A stretch of DNA of 64,000 nucleotides from Streptomyces flaveus (lineage in GTDB: Bacteria > Actinomycetota > Actinomycetes > Streptomycetales > Streptomycetaceae): the NCBI RefSeq assembly GCF_014647675.1, contig NZ_BMPQ01000017.1:124001-188000 (forward strand). The letters are read 5' to 3'. Below the pieces are notes generated by a model that saw only the letters and a list, made by a program, of their open reading frames with translations, searched no databases and was not told the origin of the DNA. Position 1 is the first letter of the stretch, and each line of letters opens with the position of its first letter. The translations under genes and the position numbers were made by a program. Below are positions 50,466 to 64,000 of the stretch, piece after piece.

Positions 50466-51305
50466 TCAGCCGACCTCGGGGTCGCCCTTCGTGTACGTCA
50501 GGCGCTCGACGCCTCCCGGGCGGAACTCGTCGTCGATCTTCTTGCCGTTCACGTACAGCTGGAGCGCACCCGCGTCACCGAGGACGAGGTCGATCTTCTC
50601 CTTGTCCTGGAAGGTCTTGGAGTCGCCCTGTTCCAGGAAGCCGTCGAACAGTCGTCGGCCGTTGTGGTCGTGGGCCGAGATCCAGCTGCGCCCCTCGGGG
50701 GCGGTCACCCGGACGGTCACCTTGTCCTGCGGCGCCGCCGCGATGGCGCTGTCCTCAGCGTCAGGCGTGGGGTCGGCGGTCTTGTCCGGCTTGCGGTCGG
50801 GGGACTTGGTGGCGGCGGGCGTGGAACCCTCGGCGACCTGTGTCTTCGCATCGGCTCCGTCGTCGCCGTTGACCAGCGTGAACCCGACGAAACCGATCAC
50901 GGCGACGATCGCGGCGACCATGGCCGCGGTCCAGTTGGGCCGCTGGCGCTCCGGACGGATCCGCTCTGCCTCGAACAGCGGTGCCGCCGGCGTCGGCGCC
51001 GGACGCCCGCCGTGCTCGGCGGCGAACTGCGCGAGCAGCGGATCCGGATCGATGTGCACGGCGCGTGCCAGGGTCCGGATGTGACCGCGCGCGTAGACAT
51101 CTCCGCCGCAGGGAGCGAAGTCGTCCTGCTCGATCGCTTGCACGATGGCGATGCGGACCCGGGTGGCGTTACTGACATCGTCGACGGTCAGCCCTGCGTC
51201 GATACGTGCCTGTCGCAGCGCAGTGCCGATCGAGGGACGGTCGTCTTCTTCGAAGGGACGCTCGTCCTCAGGGGTGTTGTCCTCAGGGGAGTTGCCGATG
51301 GACAC
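50466..51305 (-). CDS. RodZ-like protein (XRE domain, membrane anchor, DUF4115)
   Basis: A 279-residue protein from GTG 51305. The N-terminal helix-turn-helix (IGTALRQARIDAGLTVDDVSNATRVRIAIVQAIEQDDF and YARGHIRTLARAV) is of the RodZ type, followed by one membrane segment (AAMVAAIVAVIGFVGFTLV, about residues 127-145), a Thr/Asp/Pro linker and a DUF4115 beta domain at the end. RodZ links the cell-shape machinery to the membrane in other bacteria. Its gene is commonly found between ftsK and rimO. Confidence 0.85.
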   Translation of the reverse strand: MSIGNSPEDNTPEDERPFEEDDRPSIGTALRQARIDAGLTVDDVSNATRVRIAIVQAIEQDDFAPCGGDVYARGHIRTLARAVHIDPDPLLAQFAAEHGGRPAPTPAAPLFEAERIRPERQRPNWTAAMVAAIVAVIGFVGFTLVNGDDGADAKTQVAEGSTPAATKSPDRKPDKTADPTPDAEDSAIAAAPQDKVTVRVTAPEGRSWISAHDHNGRRLFDGFLEQGDSKTFQDKEKIDLVLGDAGALQLYVNGKKIDDEFRPGGVERLTYTKGDPEVG

Positions 51306-51575
51306 GGGGGCGCCTTTCGAGCGTGTAGCCACCTGTGCTGGAGGTTCAGTCTATGGGGGGTACGAAAGGGTGGGGCAACCGGGCGGTATCACTTTGTACG
51401 CCATCGGAATGGCCGGACATCCTGATGGTGGGACACGTACCTGTCGCTCCCCTCAACTTGACGTGCGCCGAAGGGAAACGGTTGCTCGCCGCTTCTTTAC
51501 GGATGAGTCACGTTCGCGCATCGTCGACCCACTCGTACAGGTACCCGGCCCGCACCGATTCCTGACGGTGATTCC
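51306..51575. other. Intergenic region between ftsK and the rodZ-like gene
   Basis: 270 bases without a gene. AAAGG lies before the rodZ-like GTG. No clear terminator hairpin was seen after ftsK. Confidence 0.5.
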
Positions 51576-54326
51576 TTACGGTTGAGCCTCCCCACGGATC
51601 ACCGCGAGCACTCCGTCCAGCTCGTCAGGTTTCACAAGAACATCACGAGCTTTGGAACCCTCGCTCGGCCCGACGATGTTGCGGGACTCCATGAGGTCCA
51701 TCAGCCGCCCGGCCTTGGCGAATCCGACGCGCAGCTTGCGCTGGAGCATCGAGGTGGATCCGAACTGCGTGGAGACGACGAGTTCGGCCGCCTGGCACAG
51801 CAGGTCGAGGTCGTCGCCGATGTCCTCGTCGATCTCCTTCTTCTGCTTGGTGCCGACCACGACGTCGTCCCTGAAGACCGGCGCCATCTGGTCCTTGCAG
51901 TGCTGTACGACCGCCGCGACCTCGTCCTCGGTCACGAAGGCGCCCTGCATACGGGTCGGCTTGTTCGCGCCCATCGGCAGGAAGAGCCCGTCGCCCTTGC
52001 CGATCAGCTTCTCGGCGCCGGGCTGGTCGAGGATGACGCGGCTGTCGGCGAGCGAGGAGGTGGCGAAGGCGAGCCGGGACGGCACGTTCGCCTTGATCAG
52101 ACCGGTGACGACGTCCACGGAGGGCCGCTGGGTGGCGAGGACGAGATGGATGCCGGCCGCGCGCGCGAGCTGCGTGATGCGCACGATGGCGTCTTCGACG
52201 TCCCTGGGGGCGACCATCATCAGGTCGGCGAGCTCATCGACGATCACCAGCAGATACGGGTACGGGCTGAGCTCGCGCTCACTGCCCTCGGGCAGCTTGA
52301 CCTTGCCGTTCCTGATGGCCGCGTTGAAGTCGTCGATGTGCCGGAAGCCGAACGCCGCGAGGTCGTCGTAGCGCAGATCCATCTCCCGTACGACCCACTG
52401 CAGCGCCTCGGCGGCCCGCTTCGGGTTGGTGATGATCGGCGTGATCAGGTGCGGAATGCCTTCGTACGCGGTGAGTTCGACGCGCTTGGGGTCGACGAGC
52501 ACCATGCGGACGTCCTCGGGGGTCGCCCTGACCATGACCGATGTGATCAGGCAGTTGATGCAGGACGACTTACCGGAACCGGTCGCTCCGGCCACCAGCA
52601 CGTGCGGCATCTTCGCGAGGTTGGCCATCACATAGCCGCCCTCGACGTCCTTGCCGAGCGCGACCAGCATCGGATGGTCGTCCTCGGCCGCGTCGGCCAG
52701 CCGCAGCACGTCGCCCAGGTTGACCATCTCGCGGTCGGTGTTGGGGATCTCGATGCCGACCGCCGACTTGCCCGGGATCGGGCTGATGATCCGCACATCC
52801 GGGCTGGCGACGGCGTACGCGATGTTCTTGGTGAGCGCCGTGATGCGCTCGACCTTCACGGCGGGGCCGAGCTCGACCTCGTACCGCGTGACCGTCGGGC
52901 CGCGCGTGAAGCCGGTGACGGAGGCGTCGACCTTGAACTCGGTGAAGACGGTGGTGAGCGACTCGACGATGGCGTCGTTGGCGGCGCTGCGCGCCTTGCC
53001 GGGGCCGCCGCGCTCCAGGAGGTCGAGCGACGGCAGGGAGTACGTGATGTCACCGGAGAGCTGGAGCTGTTCGGCGCGCGGCGGGAGTTCGCGCGGCTCC
53101 TGGGGGGGCGCCTTGGTCAGGTCGGCGACCTCGGCCTTCAGCATCTCCTGCTTGGGCTTGCCGCCCTTGCTGCGCGCGGCCGGCACCGGCGTCGTCTGGT
53201 GCCCACCCCCCGTGTCCTCGCGCTCACCGCGGTCCGCCCCGACGCCCTGCGTCAGATCGGCCACGAGCGACGAGGGCGGCATCCCGTGCATCACGGCACC
53301 GTCGAGCGCCGCCGCGGCCGCCGCGGCAACGTCCACCGCGTCCATCTGCCGGTCTGCGGCGGGTTGCTGCACAGCGGGCCGCCTGGAGCGGCTCCGGCGC
53401 TTGGAGAGCGCCTCCTGCTCGGCACTGTCCGGGTCGTACTCCTCGGACGCCCGGGGCGCGGAGCGGCGCTTTCGGGCGCGCGCGGGCAGCGCCTCGCGCC
53501 ACTGGTCGTCGTAGCGCTCGTCGTCCTCGCTGGAGCCGTCCTCGGCCGTCTGCGGCTGTACGAGGCCGAGCTTGGTGCCGAGCAGCCGCAGCCGCTGCGG
53601 GATGGCGTTGACGGGGGTCGCCGTGACGACCAGGAGCCCGAAAACGGTGAGCAGCACGAGGAGCGGTACAGCCAGGATCTGGCCCATCATGTACGTCAGC
53701 GGCGTCGCCGCGCCCCAGCCGATGAGCCCGCCGGCGTCCCGTACCGCCTGCATGCCGTCGCTGCGCGCGGGCGCCCCACAGGCGATGTGGACCTGGCCCA
53801 GTACACCGATGACGAGCGCGGACAGCCCGATGACGATACGTCCGTTGGCCTCGGGCTTCTCAGGGTGCCGGATGAGTCGTACGGCGATCACCGCGAGCAG
53901 GAGCGGAACGAGCAGGTCGAGGCGGCCGAAGGCACCGGTCACCAGCAGCTCGACGAGGTCGCCGACGGGGCCGCGGAGGTTGGACCAGGTGCCCGCAGCG
54001 ACAATCAGGGCCAGGCCGAGCAGCAGCAGGGCGAGTCCGTCCTTTCGATGCGCCGGGTCGAGCCCTTTCGCGCCCCGCCCTATGCCTCGGAACGCGGCGC
54101 CGACGGCGTGCGCGAGACCGAGCCAGAGGGCGCGTACGAGCTTGAACACGCCCCCGGTGGGGTTGGGCGCCGGCTTGGGCGGGGCGGCTTTCCTGGCCGC
54201 GGCCTTCTTCGCAGGGGCCTTCTTGGCCGGGGCTTTCTTCGCGGGGGCCTTCTTCGCCGCAGCCTTCTTCGGAGCGGCCGCCTTCTTCGCGGTCGACTTC
54301 TTGGCTGCGGGCTGACGTGAGGCCAT
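51576..54326 (-). CDS. ftsK: DNA translocase FtsK
   Basis: A 916-residue septal DNA pump from ATG 54326. The first 50 residues are Lys/Ala repeats (KKAPAKKAPAKKA), histone-H1-like. Membrane segments cover about residues 85-240, followed by an acidic/Pro linker, then the motor with Walker A VAGATGSGKSSCINCL (about residue 580), Walker B YLLVIVDELADLMM, and the C-terminal gamma winged helix (LVVSTQFGSTSMLQRKLRVGFAKAGRLMDLME). It clears chromosomes from closing septa, in Streptomyces during sporulation. Confidence 0.97.
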   Translation of the reverse strand: MASRQPAAKKSTAKKAAAPKKAAAKKAPAKKAPAKKAPAKKAAARKAAPPKPAPNPTGGVFKLVRALWLGLAHAVGAAFRGIGRGAKGLDPAHRKDGLALLLLGLALIVAAGTWSNLRGPVGDLVELLVTGAFGRLDLLVPLLLAVIAVRLIRHPEKPEANGRIVIGLSALVIGVLGQVHIACGAPARSDGMQAVRDAGGLIGWGAATPLTYMMGQILAVPLLVLLTVFGLLVVTATPVNAIPQRLRLLGTKLGLVQPQTAEDGSSEDDERYDDQWREALPARARKRRSAPRASEEYDPDSAEQEALSKRRSRSRRPAVQQPAADRQMDAVDVAAAAAAALDGAVMHGMPPSSLVADLTQGVGADRGEREDTGGGHQTTPVPAARSKGGKPKQEMLKAEVADLTKAPPQEPRELPPRAEQLQLSGDITYSLPSLDLLERGGPGKARSAANDAIVESLTTVFTEFKVDASVTGFTRGPTVTRYEVELGPAVKVERITALTKNIAYAVASPDVRIISPIPGKSAVGIEIPNTDREMVNLGDVLRLADAAEDDHPMLVALGKDVEGGYVMANLAKMPHVLVAGATGSGKSSCINCLITSVMVRATPEDVRMVLVDPKRVELTAYEGIPHLITPIITNPKRAAEALQWVVREMDLRYDDLAAFGFRHIDDFNAAIRNGKVKLPEGSERELSPYPYLLVIVDELADLMMVAPRDVEDAIVRITQLARAAGIHLVLATQRPSVDVVTGLIKANVPSRLAFATSSLADSRVILDQPGAEKLIGKGDGLFLPMGANKPTRMQGAFVTEDEVAAVVQHCKDQMAPVFRDDVVVGTKQKKEIDEDIGDDLDLLCQAAELVVSTQFGSTSMLQRKLRVGFAKAGRLMDLMESRNIVGPSEGSKARDVLVKPDELDGVLAVIRGEAQP

Positions 54327-54572
54327 GGGTGCGAGGTTACCGGTGGAGACCACTGCGGACACGTATGTCTCTGCTTCACCCGTTCGTGTCACCTCCGTCG
54401 AGGCGCCAAGCTGACGGGGCCTCAACCGCCGTACGGGACTTGCCGGGTGAAGGACGCCGCAGAGCAGCGCCGTTCAGCTCAGCTCCCGGGCAGGAAGCCA
54501 ACTCACCCGCAGGCCATCAGCTCATACGCGAGCAAGGGCAAAGCGACGCGGAACTCCCGCAGTTGTGCAAAC

Positions 54573-55253
54573 TCAGTTCTGCGAAGGCAGCGAAGCCGCG
54601 CCGTTCCCCGTGCCCGGCTCCAGCGCGTCCAGCGCCCTGCGCAGTCCCGTGAGTTTGCGCTCGAGATGAGCCGCGGTCGCCACCGCCGCCGCATCCGCCG
54701 AGTCGTCGTCGAGCTGCTTGGAGAGCGCCTCGGCCTGCTCCTCGACGGCCGCGAGCCGCGCGGAGAGCTCGGCGAGCAGTCCGGCAGGTTCTTTGGACTC
54801 CGCGCCCTTGCCGCCACCGCCCTCCAGCTGGAGCCGCAACAGCGCCGCCTGCTCCCGGAGTTGGCAGTTCTTCATATAGAGCTCGACGAACACGGAGACC
54901 TTCGCCCGCAGCACCCACGGGTCGAACGGCTTGGAGATGTAGTCCACCGCTCCCGCCGCGTATCCCCGGAAGGTGTGGTGCGGACCGTGATTGATGGCGG
55001 TGAGGAAGATGATCGGGATGTCCCGGGTCCTCTCCCGCCGCTTGATGTGCGCGGCGGTCTCGAAACCGTCCATGCCCGGCATCTGGACATCCAGCAGAAT
55101 GACCGCGAAATCGTCCGTGAGCAGTGCTTTAAGCGCTTCCTCCCCGGACGATGCCCGAACCAGTGTCTGATCGAGCGCAGAGAGGATGGCCTCCAGCGCC
55201 AGCAGATTCTCCGGCCGGTCATCGACCAGGAGGATCTTGGCCTTCTGCACCAT
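54573..55253 (-). CDS. osaB: Response regulator OsaB
   Basis: A 226-residue orphan-type response regulator from ATG 55253 (MVQKAKILLVDDRPENLLALEAIL). The receiver shows the acidic pair DD, phospho-Asp in VILLDVQMPGMDGFE (about residue 55), T in IIFLTAI and K in YISKPFDP. There is no DNA-binding domain; instead a long coiled coil follows (LREQAALLRLQLEGG, ELSARLAAVEEQAEAL, LERKLTGLRRALDAL). In S. coelicolor OsaB, encoded beside OsaA, is needed for osmoadaptation and sporulation under salt. Confidence 0.9.
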   Translation of the reverse strand: MVQKAKILLVDDRPENLLALEAILSALDQTLVRASSGEEALKALLTDDFAVILLDVQMPGMDGFETAAHIKRRERTRDIPIIFLTAINHGPHHTFRGYAAGAVDYISKPFDPWVLRAKVSVFVELYMKNCQLREQAALLRLQLEGGGGKGAESKEPAGLLAELSARLAAVEEQAEALSKQLDDDSADAAAVATAAHLERKLTGLRRALDALEPGTGNGAASLPSQN

Positions 55254-55530
55254 GGCCCGTCCTCCTCGCCCCGGCAATGCACCGGGCGCCGCCCCAGGGG
55301 ACGACTCCCTTACGCCGCCCGTCCTTGTGCCGGTCATGGTAGCCGCACCCCGCCTGTCGCCACACCCTGTCACCGCGATGTCACTGTGCACGTAGCAGAA
55401 ACGCGGCAGGAGACCAGAAGGTTCCCCGAATCCCGGGTTTCTACACGGCGCCGGGCACAGTCAGTCAGCAGCTCCGCGCGCCCAGGTCCCCCACGCTCTC
55501 TGATCACTTGAACAGGGGGACCCGATTCGG

Positions 55531-61020
<5,490 letters not shown>

Positions 61021-61045
61021 TGTGTCCCTCCCGCAAGGGTCGACC

Positions 61046-61070
61046 GTTACTGCTCGGGGTGTTCGGGTAG
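61046..61070 (+). promoter_or_regulatory. Possible sigma-B-type promoter for osaC
   Basis: GTTA (61046-61049), a 15-base spacer and GGGTAG (61065-61070) resemble the GTTT-N13-16-GGGTAT class used by sigma-B/F stress factors. It points toward osaC and would leave a leader of about 240 bases. The match is short and by eye. Confidence 0.35.
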
Positions 61071-61321
61071 TGCTCTGCGTGTTTGGACCATCTCTTGAAG
61101 CTTGCCCAGTGTTTCACCGTGGCTGAACCAGGCCATAACAGTTCGGCAGCTTCGCACATCGTCCGCACACACCCTCCCGGACGGAAACACTGTGGTGACC
61201 GGCATCCGCATGGACGGCGAAGGTAAGTAACCTTGCATGCGGCTGTCCAGCCACGCCGGTCCGTCCGGCCTGGGCGGTGGCACGAGCACAAGCGGGCAGG
61301 CATCGGAGGGGCGGCCTCACC

Positions 61322-64000
61322 ATGACCACCGGAGTACATCCTGGGGGACAGCCCCAGGATCCCGGACAGACCGGCAACCGTCATCTGCCACGGCAGGGGC
61401 GAATCGGCCACGAAGCCCTGCCCGAAGAAACCCGGACAAGGAGTGCTGTGATCACCGCTCGCGCGGCCGCCAGCTTCGACCCCGTCGGACGGTCCGTCGC
61501 GACCGCTCGGTCCTTTGTCCGTGACACCCTCCAGGGCTGGGGCTTCGCTGACATCGTCGACGACGCCGTGGTCCTCACCAGCGAACTCGTCACCAACGCC
61601 GTGGTACACGCGGGCACGTCCGCCGATGTCCTGTGTCTGCGCACCGAGGACGGCGTACGCATCGAAGTAGCGGACCGCTACCCGGAACGAGAGATTCCAC
61701 TCCAGGCGACGGCCGTCAACATGGGCAGCCCCGACCGCGAAGGAGGCCGCGGCCTCCAGTTGTGCGCGGCTCTGGCCGCCTGCTGGGGAGTCGAGTACAC
61801 GCCCACCCACAAGCAGGTCTGGTTCCAACTCGACCTCCCGGACCGCCCGGTGGGCACCCGCACCGCCGGCCCCTCGCTGCCCGCCGACCTCCTGCCCCTC
61901 GCCGACGGCCGCGTACGCGTCGCCGTCGTCCAGATCGACCGCGTCGGCGCCATCTCCGCCTGGAGCGAGGACGCGGAAGAACTCTTCGGGTACGCGGCGG
62001 AGCAGGTCATCGGCAAGCCCCTGACCGACCTCGCGGCCTGGCCGCACACCCCCGGCACCAGCACCGGCATCGCCGAGGCCCTCCAGCTCTCGCGCTGGGA
62101 GGGCAGTTACGGCCTCCGCGGCGCCAACGGCCGCGTGACACCCGTGTACGCCTCGCATCTGCGCGTCCGCGACACCGGCGGCGAGCCCTCCACGGTCTGT
62201 CTGCTTGTACGCGATCACGAGCGCGCCGTCCTGCAGACTCCCCTGCGCGTACCCGCCGCGGACTCGGCGACACACTCCGAAGGCGGCCAGGCCACCGACC
62301 CCTTCGAGGTCTTCATCGGCTCCCCGGCCCCGGACGACCTCGACGGTCTCCTCCAGCGCACCGTGGAGCGCGCCCGCGACATGCTCGACGGCGACTCCGC
62401 CTTCCTGCTGCTGGCCACCGACGACGAGACCGAGCTGGAGGTACGCGCCTCCACCGGGCTCCCCTCCGCCCGCCAGCGCTTCGCTCGCGTCCCCGTGGAG
62501 GCGGGCCCCGGCCGCTACGGCTCGGCCCGGATGCCGGCCGTCCACGACGACCTCACGGCCGTCCCGGGCGCCGTACCGCTGCTGAGCGGCACGGGCATGC
62601 GATCGGTCGTCACGGTCCCGCTGAAGGTCGAGGGCCGTCTCACGGGCTCTCTCGGCGTCGCGGCCGAGTCCCCCGCGCGGTATTCGAACGAAGAGGCCCT
62701 GCGCCTCCAATTCGCCGCCGACCGCATCGCGCTCGCCGTCGAATCGGCCCGCTTGGGCGAGCTGGAGCGTCTGCGCCGGGGCTCGCTGTCCTTCCTCGTA
62801 GAGGCCTCCGACCTCCTCGCGGGCACCCTGGACCGCGATCAGACGCTGGCCCTCATGGCACAGATGACGGTCCCGACCCTGGCCACCTGGTGCGCCGTCT
62901 ACACGATTGCCGACCAGGCCTCGGACCCGTATCTCTCGTACGTCCTGCATGAGGACGAGGAGCGCATCGACGGCCTCAAGGCCCTCCTCTCCAAGATCGC
63001 CCCACCAGACCCGGTCCCGACCCCCGGCGCCCGCGTCTGGTCGGCCCCGGCCGAGGCGGCCCACGAGGCGGCCCTGCGCACCTCCATGCGCAGCCTGGGC
63101 CGCGGCGAGCCCGCGACGGTCAGCTCCGGCATCGGCACGACCCTCGCCACTGCCTCGGCGGTCGGCGGCGAGACGGTCGTACTCCCCCTGGTGGCCCGCA
63201 ACCGCGTCATCGGCATGCTGACGCTCGGCAAGCCGACGGACGAACACTTCCGTCAGGAGATCCTGGAACTCGCCGAGGACCTCTCCCGACGGGCCGCCCT
63301 GGCCCTGGACAACTCCCGCCTGTACTCCGAGCGCATGGCCATCAGCCAGTCCCTCCAGCGCAGCCTCCTGCCGCCCGAACTCCCGGTCATCGAGGGCGTG
63401 GAGGTCGAGGTCATCTACCGCGCGGCGGGCGAGGGCAACGAAGTCGGCGGCGACTTCTACGACGTCTTCCCGATCCGCGACGGCGCGTACGGCTTCGCCA
63501 TCGGCGATGTCTGCGGTACGGGCCCGGAGGCGGCCGCGGTCACGGGCTTGGCCCGCCATGCTCTCCGGCTCCTCGCCCGCGAGGGTTTCGGCGGCCCGGC
63601 CGTCCTGGAGCGCCTCAACTCCGCGATCCTCGACGAGGGCGCCCGCAGTCGCTTCCTGACCCTCCTGTACGGCGAGTTGTGGCCCCAGGAAGACGGCAGC
63701 GCCGTCCTGAAGATCGTCTGCGCCGGCCATCCGCTCCCCCTGCGCCTGCGCCAGGACGGCACGGTCGAACCGGCCGCCGAACCACAGCCCCTCCTCGGCG
63801 TCATGGACGATCTCGAACTGTACGAGCAGACGGTGACGCTCGATCCGGGCGATGTCCTCCTGTGCGTGACGGACGGCGTCACGGAACGCCGCGAAGGCAC
63901 ACGCATGTTGGGTGACGACGGCCTCACGGACGTCCTCACCACCTGCACGGGCCTGACCGCCGGCGCGGTCGCCGCCCGCATCATGCGCGCGGTCGAACGC
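61322..64000 (+). CDS. osaC: OsaC, multidomain RsbW/PAS/GAF/PP2C stress regulator (cut by window end)
   Basis: The frame is open from ATG 61322 to the window end (893 codons, no stop). GGAGGGG lies ten or so bases before ATG 61322; GTG 61448 is an in-frame alternative at the conserved part. Domains: RsbW-like kinase with LTSELVTNAVVHAG (about residue 87) and GGRGLQLCAAL (about 139); PAS (about 205-300); two GAF regions (about 340-670); SpoIIE/RsbU-type PP2C phosphatase with NEVGGDFYDVF, IGDVCGTGPEAA and VTDGVTE (about 680 onward). In S. coelicolor OsaC restrains sigma-B after osmotic shock. Confidence 0.9.
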   Translation, partial: MTTGVHPGGQPQDPGQTGNRHLPRQGRIGHEALPEETRTRSAVITARAAASFDPVGRSVATARSFVRDTLQGWGFADIVDDAVVLTSELVTNAVVHAGTSADVLCLRTEDGVRIEVADRYPEREIPLQATAVNMGSPDREGGRGLQLCAALAACWGVEYTPTHKQVWFQLDLPDRPVGTRTAGPSLPADLLPLADGRVRVAVVQIDRVGAISAWSEDAEELFGYAAEQVIGKPLTDLAAWPHTPGTSTGIAEALQLSRWEGSYGLRGANGRVTPVYASHLRVRDTGGEPSTVCLLVRDHERAVLQTPLRVPAADSATHSEGGQATDPFEVFIGSPAPDDLDGLLQRTVERARDMLDGDSAFLLLATDDETELEVRASTGLPSARQRFARVPVEAGPGRYGSARMPAVHDDLTAVPGAVPLLSGTGMRSVVTVPLKVEGRLTGSLGVAAESPARYSNEEALRLQFAADRIALAVESARLGELERLRRGSLSFLVEASDLLAGTLDRDQTLALMAQMTVPTLATWCAVYTIADQASDPYLSYVLHEDEERIDGLKALLSKIAPPDPVPTPGARVWSAPAEAAHEAALRTSMRSLGRGEPATVSSGIGTTLATASAVGGETVVLPLVARNRVIGMLTLGKPTDEHFRQEILELAEDLSRRAALALDNSRLYSERMAISQSLQRSLLPPELPVIEGVEVEVIYRAAGEGNEVGGDFYDVFPIRDGAYGFAIGDVCGTGPEAAAVTGLARHALRLLAREGFGGPAVLERLNSAILDEGARSRFLTLLYGELWPQEDGSAVLKIVCAGHPLPLRLRQDGTVEPAAEPQPLLGVMDDLELYEQTVTLDPGDVLLCVTDGVTERREGTRMLGDDGLTDVLTTCTGLTAGAVAARIMRAVER

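Overview
The window is a high-GC actinobacterial chromosome segment, most probably from a Streptomyces. Support for this comes from the strong third-position G/C bias, frequent GTG starts, ATGA stop/start overlaps, and a run of genes in the order known from the Streptomyces coelicolor core chromosome: hflX, rshA, dapF, miaA, miaB, gluRK/gluABCD, recX/recA, lhr/nei, clgR/cinA/pgsA/rimO, ftsK, osaBAC. Much of the order from hflX to ftsK is also shared with mycobacteria, so most of the window is conserved core. The accessory part is the left end (about 1-7600).

Layout. (1) 1-3046: the tail of a LuxR regulator, then a self-sufficient P450 set (ferredoxin, ferredoxin reductase, P450 of CYP199-like appearance). 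(2) 3117-6038: a hydrolase remnant, a MarR regulator, a very strong terminator with a G-quadruplex motif, a palindromic operator, and a three-gene cassette (DsbA-like protein with CGWS, degenerate metallo-beta-lactamase fold, NTF2-like). (3) 6366-7610: a secreted serine protease. (4) 7709-15844, minus strand: hflX, M1 peptidase, rshA, dapF, a membrane protein, miaA. (5) 16027-20513: an acidic protein and an MT0933-type antitoxin homologue (plus), an extradiol-dioxygenase-like protein, a small ORF and miaB (minus), and a TAXI binding protein (plus). (6) 20565-26309: the GluK/GluR two-component system diverging from the glutamate importer gluABCD. (7) 26486-29264: an FAD monooxygenase, then a cysteine dioxygenase/rhodanese pair preceded by a leaderless cysteine-rich leader peptide. 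(8) 29421-36657, minus: FtsX permease with ArsR-type regulator, recX, recA, an AI-2E family transporter, DUF3046. (9) 36737-39675: a terpene-cyclase-fold protein and an araC/azlC/azlD set. (10) 39884-46519, plus: the giant helicase Lhr, a Nei-type glycosylase and an SDR. (11) 46534-54326, minus: a small protein, clgR, cinA, pgsA, rimO, a RodZ-like protein, ftsK. (12) 54573-64000: the osmoadaptation genes osaB and osaA (minus) and the start of osaC (plus).

How the parts connect. DNA-damage control recurs through the middle. recA has a LexA/Cheo-type box between its -35 and -10, and also a separate TTGTCAGTG-N8-TAGCGT element of the RecA-independent (PafBC) type. Closely related elements sit six bases upstream of the start codons of lhr and of the AI-2E gene, which implies leaderless transcripts. 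Sulfur metabolism appears as a probable cysteine-sensing attenuator in front of cysteine dioxygenase. Osmotic stress is represented by a hybrid kinase with ten exact-length 92-residue HAMP-type repeats. No rRNA, tRNA, insertion sequence or CRISPR array was recognised.
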